Of a DNA stretch of 64,000 nucleotides, positions 14,001-25,080 are shown in pieces. The notes below the pieces were generated by a model. That model was not told where the DNA came from, ran no database searches, and saw only the letters and a list, made by a program, of their open reading frames with translations. Both the position numbers and the translations under genes were made by a program. Position 1 is the first letter of the stretch. Each line of letters begins with the position of its first letter. The stretch spans positions 39,657,437-39,721,436 of the forward strand of contig NC_071334.1 in the NCBI RefSeq assembly GCF_027744825.2. Reading direction: 5' to 3'. The stretch comes from Synchiropus splendidus. Lineage: Eukaryota > Chordata > Actinopteri > Syngnathiformes > Callionymidae.

Positions 14001-14100
14001 TGATGTGCAACTACTAGAAAGACCCTTTCTGCTTTAGTGGGAGGTAAAAATTTCATGTTCTGAAGCTTCCCTGAAAAGTTATGGCACAATGCGTAAAAAC
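11093..14100 (+). repeat. 8-monomer HOR (1,504 bp), two tandem copies
   Basis: Copies run 11,093-12,596 and 12,597-14,100. Rare markers recur exactly 1,504 bp apart: GATTAGATG (11,177 and 12,681), CCCTGAAGAG (about 11,250 and 12,754), TTTTCATCC (about 11,470 and 12,974), GATCTGATGTTTACC (about 11,555 and 13,059), ATGGCAAAATG (11,639 and 13,143), CTGCTGTAG and GAGATACGG (12,235 and 13,739). The eighth monomers differ: the first has TTTTCAGGCTGAG with ATTTCAG, the second TTTTCAGCGTGAG with CTTTAG. Parts of this series are also seen in the 15-mer HOR. Confidence 0.88.
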
Positions 14101-17100
14101 GCTTTTCAGCCTGAGATAAGGTGGGTTTCGGAACGCCAAACATAAAAGTGTTAATAACTTTCGAAAAACACTTCAGACAGCTTAGATTTGATGTGCAACT
14201 ACTAGAAAGACCCTTTCTGCTATAGTGGGAGGCTAAAATTTCATATTCTGAAGCTTCCCTGAAAAGTTATGGCACAATGCACAAAAACGCTTTTCAGCCT
14301 GAGATAAGGTGGGTTTCGGAACGCCAAACATAAAAGTGTTGATAACTTTCGAAAAACACTTCAGACAGCTTAGATTTGATGTGCAACTACTAGAAAGACC
14401 CTTTCTGCTATAGTGGGAGGTTAAAATTTCATGTTCTGAAGCTTCCCTGAAAAGTTATGGCACAATGCGTAAAAACGCTTTTCAGCCTGAGATAAGGTGG
14501 GTTCCGGAACGCCAAACATAAAAGTGTTAATAACTTTCGAAAAACACTTCAGACAGCTTAGATTTGATGAGCAACTACTAGAAAGACCCTTTCTGCTATA
14601 GTGGGAGGCTAAAATTTCATATTCTGAAGCTTCCCTGAAAAGTTATGGCACAATGCACAAAAACGCTTTTCAGCCTGAGATAAGGTGGGTTTCGGAACGC
14701 CAAACATAAAAGTGTTGATAACTTTCGAAAAACACTTCAGACAGCCAATATTTGATGTACAACTACTAGAAAGACCCTTTCTGCTATAGTGGGAGGTTAA
14801 AATTTCATGTTCTGAAGCTTCCCTGAAAAGTTATGACACAATGCACAAAAACGCTTTTCAGCCTGAGATAAGGTGGATTTCGGAACGCCAAACATAAAAG
14901 TGTTGATAACTTTCGAAAAACACTTCAGAAATCTTAGATTTGATGTGCACCTACTAGAAAGGCCCTTTCTGCTATAGTGGGAGGTTAAAATTTCATGTTC
15001 TGAAGCTTCCCTGAAAAGTTATGGCACAATGCGTAAAAACGCTTTTCAGCCTGAGATAAGGTGGGTTTCGGAACGCCAAACATAAAAGTGTTGATAACTT
15101 TCGAAAAACACTTCAGAGAGCTTAGATTTGATGTGCAACTACTAGAAAGACCGTTTCTGCTATAGTGGGAGGCAATAATTTCATGTACTGAAGCTTCCCT
15201 GAAACGTTATGGCACAATGCACAAAAACGCTTTTCAGCCTGAGATAAGGTGGGTTTCGGAACGCCAAACATAAAAGTGTTGATAACTTTCGAAAAACACT
15301 TCAGATAGCTTAGATTTGATGTGCAACTACTAGAAAGACCCTTTCTGCTATAGTGGGAGGCAATAATTTCATGTTCTGAAGCTTCCCTGAAAAGTTATGG
15401 CACAATGCACAAAAACGCTTTTCAGCCTGAGATAAGGTGGGTTTCGGAACGCCAAACATAAAAGTGTTGATAACTTTCGAAAAACATTTCAGACAGCTTA
15501 GATTTGATGTGCACCTACTAGAAAGACCCTTTCTGCTATAGTGGGAGGTTAAAATTTCATGTTCTGAAGCTTCCCTGAAAAGTTATGGCACAATGCACAA
15601 AAACGCTTTTCAGCCTGAGATAAGGTGGGTTTCGGAACGCCAAACATAAAAGTGTTGATAACTTTCGAAAAACACTTCAGACAGCTTAGATTTGATGTGC
15701 ACCTACTAGAAAGGCCCTTTCTGGTATAGTGGGAGGGTAAAATTTCATGTTCTGAAGCTTCCCTGAAAAGTTATGGCACAATGCACAAAAACGCTTTTCA
15801 GCCTGAGATAAGGTGGGTTTCGGAACGCCAAACATAAAAGTGTTGATAACTTTCGAAAAACACTTCAGACCACTTAGATTTGATGTTCAACTACTAGAAA
15901 GACCCTTTCTGCTATAGTGGGAGGTTAAAATTTCATGTTCTGAAGCTTCCCTGAAAAGTTATGGCACAATGCGTAAAAACGCTTTTCAGCAAGGTGGGTT
16001 TCGGAACGCCAAACATAAAAGTGTTAATAACTTTCGAAAAACACTTCAGACAGCTTAGATTTGATGTGCAACTACTAGAAAGACCCTTTCTGCTATAGTG
16101 GGAGGCTAAAATTTCATATTCTGAAGCTTCCCTGAAAAGTTATGGCACAATGCACAAAAACGCTTTTCAGCCTGAGATAAGGTGGGTTTCGGAACGCCAA
16201 ACATAAAAGTGTTAATAACTTTCGAAAAACACTTCAGACAGCTAATATTTGATGTGCAACTACTAGAAAGACCCTTTCTGCTATAGTGGGAGGTTAAAAT
16301 TTCATATTCTGAAGCTTCCCTGAAAAGTTATGGCACAATGCACAAAAACGCTTTTCTGCCTGAGATAAGGTGGGTTTCGGAAGGCCAAACATAAAAGTGT
16401 TGATAACTTTCGAAAAACACTTCAGAAATCTTAGATTTGGTGTGCAACTACTAGAAAGATCCTTTCTGCTATAGTGGGAGGTTAAAATTTCATGTTCTGA
16501 AGCTTCCCTGAAAAGTTATGGCACAATGCACAAAAACGCTTTTCAGCCTGAGATAAGGTGGGTTTCGGAACGCCAAACATAAAAGTGTTGATAACTTTCG
16601 AAAAACACTTCAGACAGCTTAGATTTGATGTGCAACTACTAGAAAGACCCTTTCTGCTATAGTGGGAGGTTAAAATTTCATGTTCTGAAGCTTCCCTGAA
16701 AAGTTATGGCACAATGCGTAAAAACGCTTTTCAGCCTGAGATAAGGTGGGTTTCGGAACGCCAAACATAAAAGTGTTAATAACTTTCGAAAAACACTTCA
16801 GACAGCTTAGATTTGATGTGCAACTACTAGAAAGACCCTTTCTGCTATAGTGGGAGGCTAAAATTTCATGTTCTGAAGCTTCCCTGAAAAGTTATGGCAC
16901 AATGCACAAAAATGCTTTTCAGCCAGAGATAAGGTGGGTTTCGGAACGCCAAAAATAAAAGTGTTGATAACTTTCGAAAAACATTTCAGAAAGCTTAGAT
17001 TTGATGTGCAACTATTAGAAAGACCCTTTCTGCTATAGTGGGAGGTTAAAATTTCATGTTCTGAAGCTTCCCTGAAAAGTTATGGCACAATGCACAAAAA

Positions 17101-17477
17101 CGCTTTTCAGCCTGAGATAAGGTGGGTTTCGGAACGCCAAACATAAAAGTGTTAATAACTTTCGAAAAAAACTTCAGACAGCTTAGATTTGATGTGCACC
17201 TACTAGAAAGACCCTTTCTGCTATAGTGGGAGGTTAAAATTTCATGTTCTGAAGCTTCCCTGAAAAGTTATGGCACAATGCACAAAAACGCTTTTCAGCC
17301 TGAGATAAGGTGGGTTTCGGAACGCCAAACATATAAGTGTTGATAACCTTCGAAAAACATTTCAAACAGCTTAGATTTGATGTGCTACTACTAGAAAGAC
17401 CCTTTCTGCTATAGTGGGAGGTTAAAATTTCATGTTCTGAAGCTTCCCTGAAAAGTTATGGCACAATGCACAAAAAC
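14101..17477 (+). repeat. Mixed segment: relative of 8.3-10.3 kb followed by a 3-mer related to 753-1,316
   Basis: From 14,853 to 16,913 the monomer order follows 8,273-10,340 (35-monomer offset): TGTACTG with GAAACG, CAGATAGC, ATTTCAG, GAGGGTAA, CATATTC, CTAATATTTG and AGAAATC with AAAGATCC. The leading monomers (14,101-14,852) resemble 7,333-8,084, sharing GATGTACAAC and TTATGACAC. The last three monomers (16,914-17,477), with AAATGCTTTTCAGCCAGAG, CCAAAAATAAAAG and GATAACC with ATTTCAAAC, match 753-1,316. The region therefore joins two source segments just before A2. Confidence 0.7.
15981..16161 (+). repeat. 181-bp monomer with a 7-bp deletion of CTGAGAT
   Basis: The sequence runs TTTTCAGC directly into AAGGTGGG at 15,990/15,991, without the usual CTGAGAT. 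The rest of the monomer is normal (GTTAATAAC, GGCTAAAA, CATATTC). It is the only multi-base deletion among about 340 monomers. The missing segment is the same one replaced in the four +8 monomers of the 53-57 kb region. Confidence 0.92.
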
Positions 17478-20400
17478 GCTTTTCAGCCTGAGATAAGGTG
17501 GGTTTCGGAACGCCAAACATAAAAGTGTTGATAACTTTCGAAAAACACTTCAGACAGCTTAGATTTGATGTGCAACTACTAGAAAGACCCTTTCTGCTAT
17601 AGTGGGACGCAATAATTTTATGTTCTGAAGCTTCCCTGAAAAGTTATGGCACAATGCACAAAAACGCTTTTCAGCCTGAGATAAGGTGGGTTTCGGAACG
17701 CCAAACATAAAAGTGTTAATAACTTTCGAAAAACACTTCAGACAACTTAGATTTGATGTGCACCTACTAGAAAGACGCTTTCTGCTATAGTGGAAGGTTA
17801 AAATTTCATGTTCTGAAACTTCCCTGAAAAGTTATGGCACAATGCACAAAAACGCTTTTCAGCCTGAGATAAGGTGGGTTTCGGAACGCCAAACATAAAA
17901 GTGTTGATAACTTTCAAAAAACACTTCCGACAGCTTAGATTTGATGTGCACCTACTAGAAAGACCCTTTCTGCTATAGTGGGAGGTTAAAATTTCATGTT
18001 CTGAAGCTTCCCTGAAAAGTTATGGCACAATGCACAAAAATGCTTTTCAGCCAGAGATAAGGTGGGTTTCGGAACGCCAAAAATAAAAGTGTTGATAACT
18101 TTCGAAAAACATTTCAGAAAGCTTAGATTTGATGTGCAACTATTAGAAAGACCCTTTCTGCTATAGTGGGAGGTTAAAATTTCATGTTCTGAAGCTTCCC
18201 TGAAAAGTTATGGCACAATGCACAAAAACGCTTTTCAGCCTGAGATAAGGTGGGTTTCGGAACGCCAAACATAAAAGTGTTGATAACTTTCGAAAAACAC
18301 TTCAGACAGCTAAGATTTGATGTGCAACTACGAGAAAGACCCTTTCTGCTATAGTGGGAGGTTAAAATTTCATGTTCTGAAGCTTCCCTGAAAAGTTATG
18401 GCACAATGCACAAAAACGCTTTTCAGCCTGAGATAAGGTGGGTTTCGGAACGCCAAACATGAAAGTGTTGATAACTTTCGAAAAACACTTCAGACAGCTA
18501 AGATTTGATGTGCAACTACGAGAAAGACCCTTTCTGCTATAGTGGGAGGTTAAAATTTCATGTTCTGAAGCTTCCCTGAAAAGTTATGGCACAATGCACA
18601 AAAACGCTTTTCAGCCTGAGATAAGGTGGGTTTCGGAACGCCAAACATAAAAGTGTTGATAACTTTCGAAAAACACTGCAGACAGCTTAGATTTGATGTG
18701 CACCTACTAGAAAGACCCTTTCTGCTATAGTGGGAGGTTAAAATTTCATGTTCTGAAGCTTCCCTGAAAAGTTATGGCACAATGCACAAAAACGCTTTTC
18801 AGCCTGAGATAAGGTGGGTTTCGGAACGCCAAACATAAAAGTATTGATAACCTTCGAAAAACATTTCAGACAGCTTATATTTGATGTGCAACTACTAGAA
18901 AGACCCTTTCCGCTATAGGGGGAGGTTAAAATTTCATGTTCTGAAGCTTCCCTGAAAAGTTATGGCACAATGCACAAAAACGCTTTTCAGCCTGAGATAA
19001 GGTGGGTTTCGGAACGCCAAACATAAAAGTGTTGATAACTTTCGAAAAACACTTCAGACAGCTTAGATTAGATGTGCAACTACTAGAAAGACCCTTTCTG
19101 CTATAGTGGGAGGTTAAAATTTCATGTTCTGAAGCTTCCCTGAAAAGTTATGGCACAATGCACAAAAACGCTTTTCAGCCTGAGATAAGGTGGGTTTTCG
19201 GAACGCCAAACATAAAAGTGTTGATAACTTTCGAAAAACACTTCAGACAGCTTAGATTTGGTGTGCAACTACTAGAAAGACCCTTTCTGCTATAGTGGGA
19301 GGTTAAAATTTCATGTTCTGAAGCTTCCCTGAAAAGTTATGGCACAATGCACAAAAACGCTTTTCAGCCTGAGATAAGGTGGGTTTCGGAACGCCAAACA
19401 TAAAAGTGTTGATAACTTTCGAAAAACACTTCAGACAGCTTAGATTTGATGTGCAACTACTAGAAAGACCCTTTCTGCTATAGTGGGAGGCAATAATTTC
19501 ATGTTCTGAATCTTCCCTGAAAAGTTATGGCACAATGCAAAAAAACGCTTTTCAGCCTGAGATAAGGTGGGTTTCGGAACGCCAAACATAAAAGTGTTAA
19601 TAACTTTCGAAAAACACTTCAGACAGCTTAGATTTGATGTGGACCTACTAGAAAGACCCTTTCTGATATAGTGGGAGGTTAAAATTTCATGTTCTGAAGC
19701 TTCCCTGAAAAGTTATGGCACAATGCACAAAAACGCTTTTCAGCCTGAGATAAGGTGGGTTTCGGAACGCCAAACATAAAAGTGTTGATAACCTTCGAAA
19801 AACATTTCAGACAGCTTAGATTTGATCTGCAACTACTAGAAAGACCCTTTCTGCTATAGTGGGAGGTTAAAATTTCATGTTCTGAAGCTTCCCTGAAAAG
19901 TTATGGCACAATGCACAAAAACGCTTTTCAGCCTGAGATAAGGTGGGTTTCGGAACGCCAAACATAAAAGTGTTAATAACTTTCGAAAAACACTTCAGAC
20001 AGCTAAGATTTTATATGCCACTACTAGAAAGACCCTTTCTGCTATAGTGGGAGGTTAAAATTTCATGTTCTGAAGCTTCCCTGAAAAGTTATGGCACAAT
20101 GCACAAAAACGCTTTTCAGCCTGAGATAAGGTGGGTTTCGGAACGCCAAACATAAAAGTGTTGATAACTTTCGAAAAACACTTCAGACAGCTTAGATTTG
20201 ATGTTTACCTACTAGAAAGACCCTTTCTGCTATAGTGGGAGGTTAAAATTTCATGTTCTGAAGCTTCCCTGAAAAGTTATGGCATAATGCACAAAAACGC
20301 TTTTCAGCCTGAGATAAGGTGGGTTTCGGAACGCCAAACATAAAAGTGTTGATAACTTTCGAAAAACACTTCAGACAGCTTAGATTTGGTGTGCAACTAC

Positions 20401-21614
20401 TAGAAAGACCCTTTCTGCTGTAGTGGGAGGTTAAAATTTCATGTTCTGAAGCTTCCCTGAAAAGTTATGGCACAATGCACAAAAACGCTTTTCAGCCTGA
20501 GATAAGGTGGGTTTCGGAACGCCAAAGATAAAAGTGTTGATAACTTTCGAAAAACACTTCAGACAGCTTAGATTTGATGTGCACCTACTAGAAAGGCCCT
20601 TTCTGCTATAGTGGGAGGTTAAAATTTCATGTTCTGAAGCTTCCCTGAAAAGTTATGGCACAATGCGTAAAAACGCTTTTCAGCCTGAGATAAGGTGGGT
20701 TTCGGAACGCCAAACATAAAAGTGTTGATAACTTTCGAAAAACACTTCAGACAGCTTAGATTTGATGTGCAACTACTAGAAAGACCCTTTCTGCTATAGT
20801 GGGAGGCAATAATTTCATGTTCTGAAGCTTCCCTGAAAAGTTATGGCACAATGCACAAAAACGCTTTTCAGCCTGAGATACGGTGGGTTTCGGAACGCCA
20901 AACATAAAAGTGTTGATAACTTTCGAAAAACACTTCAGACAGCTTAGATTTGATGTTTACCTACTAGAAAGACCCTTTCTGCTATAGTGGGAGGTTAAAA
21001 TTTCATGTTCTGAAGCTTCCCTGAAAAGTTATGGCATAATGCACAAAAACGCTTTTCAGCCTGAGATAAGGTGGGTTTCGGAACGCCAAACATAAAAGTG
21101 TTGATAACTTTCGAAAAACACTTCAGACAGCTTAGATTTGGTGTGCAACTACTAGAAAGACCCTTTCTGCTGTAGTGGGAGGTTAAAATTTCATGTTCTG
21201 AAGCTTCCCTGAAAAGTTATGGCACAATGCACAAAAACGCTTTTCAGCCTGAGATAAGGTGGGTTTCGGAACGCCAAACATAAAAGTGTTGATAACTTTC
21301 GAAAAACACTTCAGACAGCTTAGATTTGATGTGCACCTACTAGAAAGGCCCTTTCTGCTATAGTGGGAGGTTAAAATTTCATGTTCTGAAGCTTCCCTGA
21401 AAAGTTATGGCACAATGCGTAAAAACGCTTTTCAGCCTGAGATAAGGTGGGTTTCGGAACGCCAAACATAAAAGTGTTGATAACTTTCGAAAAACACTTC
21501 AGACAGCTTAGATTTGATGTGCAACTACTAGAAAGACCCTTTCTGCTATAGTGGGAGGTTAAAATTTCATGTTCTGAAGCTTCCCTGAAAAGTTATGGCA
21601 CAATGCACAAAAAC
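17478..21614 (+). repeat. Family A block, copy A2: 22-monomer HOR unit (4,137 bp)
   Basis: A2 begins with the GGGACGCAATAATTTTATG monomer (marker at 17,604) and follows the A1 variant order through GATGTTTACC, GGCATAATG and CTGCTGTAG. The same series restarts 4,137 bp later (marker at 21,741). The unit is 22 x 188 plus one inserted base (GGTTTTCGG near 19,196); A3 shares this extra base (near 23,332), as expected if it predates the duplication. Private A2 changes include TTTCAAAAAAC near 17,914 and CACTGCAG near 18,677. Confidence 0.87.
20111..21614 (+). repeat. 4-monomer duplication (752 bp x 2) at the end of A2
   Basis: Copies run 20,111-20,862 and 20,863-21,614. Markers recur 752 bp apart: GATGTTTACC (20,200 and 20,952), GGCATAATG (20,281 and 21,033), TTGGTGTGC with CTGCTGTAG, GCACC with AGGCC, and GCGTAAAA. 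The second copy starts with GAGATACGG and its last monomer has GGTTAAAA where the first has GGCAATAA. A3 lacks this duplication, so it may have arisen in A2 after the 22-mer repeat formed, or have been lost from A3. Confidence 0.83.
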
Positions 21615-24600
21615 GCTTTTCAGCCTGAGATAAGGTGGGTTTCGGAACGCCAAACATAAAAGTGTTGATAACTTTCGAAAAACACTTCAGACAGCTTAGA
21701 TTTGATGTGCAACTACTAGAAAGACCCTTTCTGCTATAGTGGGACGCAATAATTTTATGTTCTGAAGCTTCCCTGAAAAGTTATGGCACAATGCACAAAA
21801 ACGCTTTTCAGCCTGAGATAAGGTGGGTTTCGGAACGCCAAACATAAAAGTGTTAATAACTTTCGAAAAACACTTCAGACAACTTAGATTTGATGTGCAC
21901 CTACTAGAAAGACGCTTTCTGCTATAGTGGAAGGTTAAAATTTCATGTTCTGAAACTTCCCTGAAAAGTAATGGCACAATGCACAAAAACGCTTTTCAGC
22001 CTGAGATAAGGTGGGTTTCGGAACGCCAAACATAAAAGTGTTGATAACTTTCGAAAAACACTTCAGACAGCTTAGATTTGATGTGCACCTACTAGAAAGA
22101 CCCTTTCTGCTATAGTGGGAGGTTAAAATTTCATGTTCTGAAGCTTCCCTGAAAAGTTATGGCACAATGCACAAAAATGCTTTTCAGCCTGAGATAAGGT
22201 GGGTTTCGGAACGCCAAAAATAAAAGTGTTGATAACTTTCGAAAAACATTTCAGAAAGCTTAGATTTGATGTGCAACTATTAGAAAGACCCTTTCTGCTA
22301 TAGTGGGAGGTTAAAATTTCATGTTCTGAAGCTTCCCTGAAAAGTTATGGCACAATGCACAAAAACGCTTTTCAGCCTGAGATAAGGTGGGTTTCGGAAC
22401 GCCAAACATAAAAGTGTTGATAACTTTCGAAAAACACTTCAGACAGCTAAGATTTGATGTGCAACTACGAGAAAGACCCTTTCTGCTATAGTGGGAGGTT
22501 AAAATTTCATGTTCTGAAGCTTCCCTGAAAAGTTATGGCACAATGCACAAAAACGCTTTTCAGCCTGAGATAAGGTGGGTTTCGGAACGCTAAACATGAA
22601 AGTGTTGATAACTTTCGAAAAACACTTCAGACAGCTAAGATTTGATGTGCAACTACGAGAAAGACCCTTTCTGCTATAGTGTGAGGTTAAAATTTCATGT
22701 TCTGAAGCTTCCCTGAAAAGTTATGGCACAATGCACAAAAACGCTTTTCAGCCTGAGATAAGGTGGGTTTCGGAACGCCAAACATAAAAGTGTTGATAAC
22801 TTTCGAAAAACACTTCAGACAGCTTAGATTTGATGTGCACCTACTAGAAAGACCCTTTCTGCTATAGTGGGAGGTTAAAATTTCATGTTCTGAAGCTTCC
22901 CTGAAAAGTTATGGCACAATGCACAAAAACGCTTTTCAGCCTGAGATAAGGTGGGTTTCGGAACGCCAAACATAAAAGTGTTGATAACCTTCGAAAAACA
23001 TTTCAGACAGCTTAGATTTGATGTGCAACTACTAGAAAGACCCTTTCTGCTATAGGGGGAGGTTAAAATTTCATGTTCTGAAGCTTCCCTGAAAAGTTAT
23101 GGCACAATGCACAAAAACGCTTTTCAGCCTGAGATAAGGTGGGTTTCTGAACGCCAAACATAAAAGTGTTGATAACTTTCGAAAAACACTTCAGACAGCT
23201 TAGATTAGATGTGCAACTACTAGAAAGACCCTTTCTGCTATAGTGGGAGGTTAAAATTTCATGTTCTGAAGCTTCCCTGAAAAGTTATGGCACAATGCAC
23301 AAAAACGCTTTTCAGCCTGAGATAAGGTGGGTTTTCGGAACGCCAAACATAAAAGTGTTGATAACTTTCGAAAAACACTTCAGACAGCTTAGATTTGGTG
23401 TGCAACTACTAGAAAGACCCTTTCTGCTATAGTGGGAGGTTAAAATTTCATGTTCTGAAGCTTCCCTGAAAAGTTATGGCACAATGCACAAAAACGCTTT
23501 TCAGCCTGAGATAAGGTGGGTTTCGGAACGCCAAACATAAAAGTGTTGATAACTTTCGAAAAACACTTCAGACAGCTTAGATTTGATGTGCAACTACTAG
23601 AAAGACCCTTTCTGCTATAGTGGGAGGCAATAATTTCATGTTCTGAATCTTCCCTGAAAAGTTATGGCACAATGCAAAAAAACGCTTTTCAGCCTGAGAT
23701 AAGGTGGGTTTCGGAACGCCAAACATAAAAGTGTTAATAACTTTCGAAAAACACTTCAGACAGCTTAGATTTGATGTGCACCTACTAGAAAGACCCTTTC
23801 TGATATAGTGGGAGGTTAAAATTTCATGTTCTGAAGCTTCCCTGAAAAGTTATGGCACAATGCACAAAAACGCTTTTCAGCCTGAGATAAGGTGGGTTTC
23901 GGAACGCCAAACATAAAGGTGTTGATAACCTTCGAAAAACATTTCAGACAGCTTAGATTTGATGTGCAACTACTAGAAAGACCCTTTCTGCTATAGTGGG
24001 AGGTTAAAATTTCATGTTCTGAAGCTTCCCTGAAAAGTTATGGCACAATGCACAAAAACGCTTTTCAGCCTGAGATAAGGTGGGTTTCGGAACGCCAAAC
24101 ATAAAAGTGTTAATAACTTTCGAAAAACACTTCAGACAGCTAAGATTTTATATGCCACTACTAGAAAGACCCTTTCTGCTATAGTGGGAGGTTAAAATTT
24201 CATGTTCTGAAGCTTCCCTGAAAAGTTATGGCACAATGCACAAAAACGCTTTTCAGCCTGAGATAAGGTGGGTTTCGGAACGCCAAACATAAAAGTGTTG
24301 ATAACTTTCGAAAAACACTTCAGACAGCTTAGATTTGATGTTTACCTACTAGAAAGACCCTTTCTGCTATAGTGGGAGGTTAAAATTTCATGTTCTGAAG
24401 CTTCCCTGAAAAGTTATGGCATAATGCACAAAAACGCTTTTCAGCCTGAGATAAGGTGGGTTTCGGAACGCCAAACATAAAAGTGTTGATAACTTTCGAA
24501 AAACACTTCAGACAGCTTAGATTTGGTGTGCAACTACTAGAAAGACCCTTTCTGCTGTAGTGGGAGGTTAAAATTTCATGTTCTGAAGCTTCCCTGAAAA

Positions 24601-25080
24601 GTTATGGCACAATGCACAAAAACGCTTTTCAGCCTGAGATAAGGTGGGTTTCGGAACGCCAAACATAAAAGTGTTGATAACTTTCGAAAAACACTTCAGA
24701 CAGCTTAGATTTGATGTGCACCTACTGGAAAGGCCCTTTCTGCTATAGTGGGAGGTTAAAATTTCATGTTCTGAAGCTTCCCTGAAAAGTTATGGCACAA
24801 TGCGTAAAAACGCTTTTCAGCCTGAGATAAGGTGGGTTTCGGAACGCCAAACATAAAAGTGTTGATAACTTTCGAAAAACACTTCAGACAGCTTAGATTT
24901 GATGTGCAACTACTAGAAAGACCCTTTCTGCTATAGTGGGAGGCAATAATTTCATGTTCTGAAGCTTCCCTGAAAAGTTATGGCACAATGCACAAAAACG
25001 CTTTTCAGCCTGAGATACGGTGGGTTTCGGAACGCCAAACATAAAAGTGTTGATAACTTTCGAAAAACACTTCAGACAGC
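21615..25080 (+). repeat. Family A block, copy A3: partial second unit of the 22-mer HOR
   Basis: About 18.5 monomers follow A2 in order at an offset of 4,137 bp, ending near the GAGATACGG monomer (25,014; A2 equivalent 20,877). After that A2 continues with GATGTTTACC, whereas this copy changes to GCACC/AGGCC. Private changes include AAAAGTAATGG (21,969), TTCTGAACGCC (about 23,148) and AAAGGTGTT (about 23,917). Its last three monomers are also the start of the next HOR. Confidence 0.85.

Noticed and set aside
21696..21986. Minus-strand open frame of 96 codons
   Set aside because: It lies wholly inside the satellite and runs through one and a half monomers whose variants happen to lack stops. 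The frame is not kept in neighbouring monomers because 188 is not a multiple of 3. The product shows no domain, signal or composition of a real protein.
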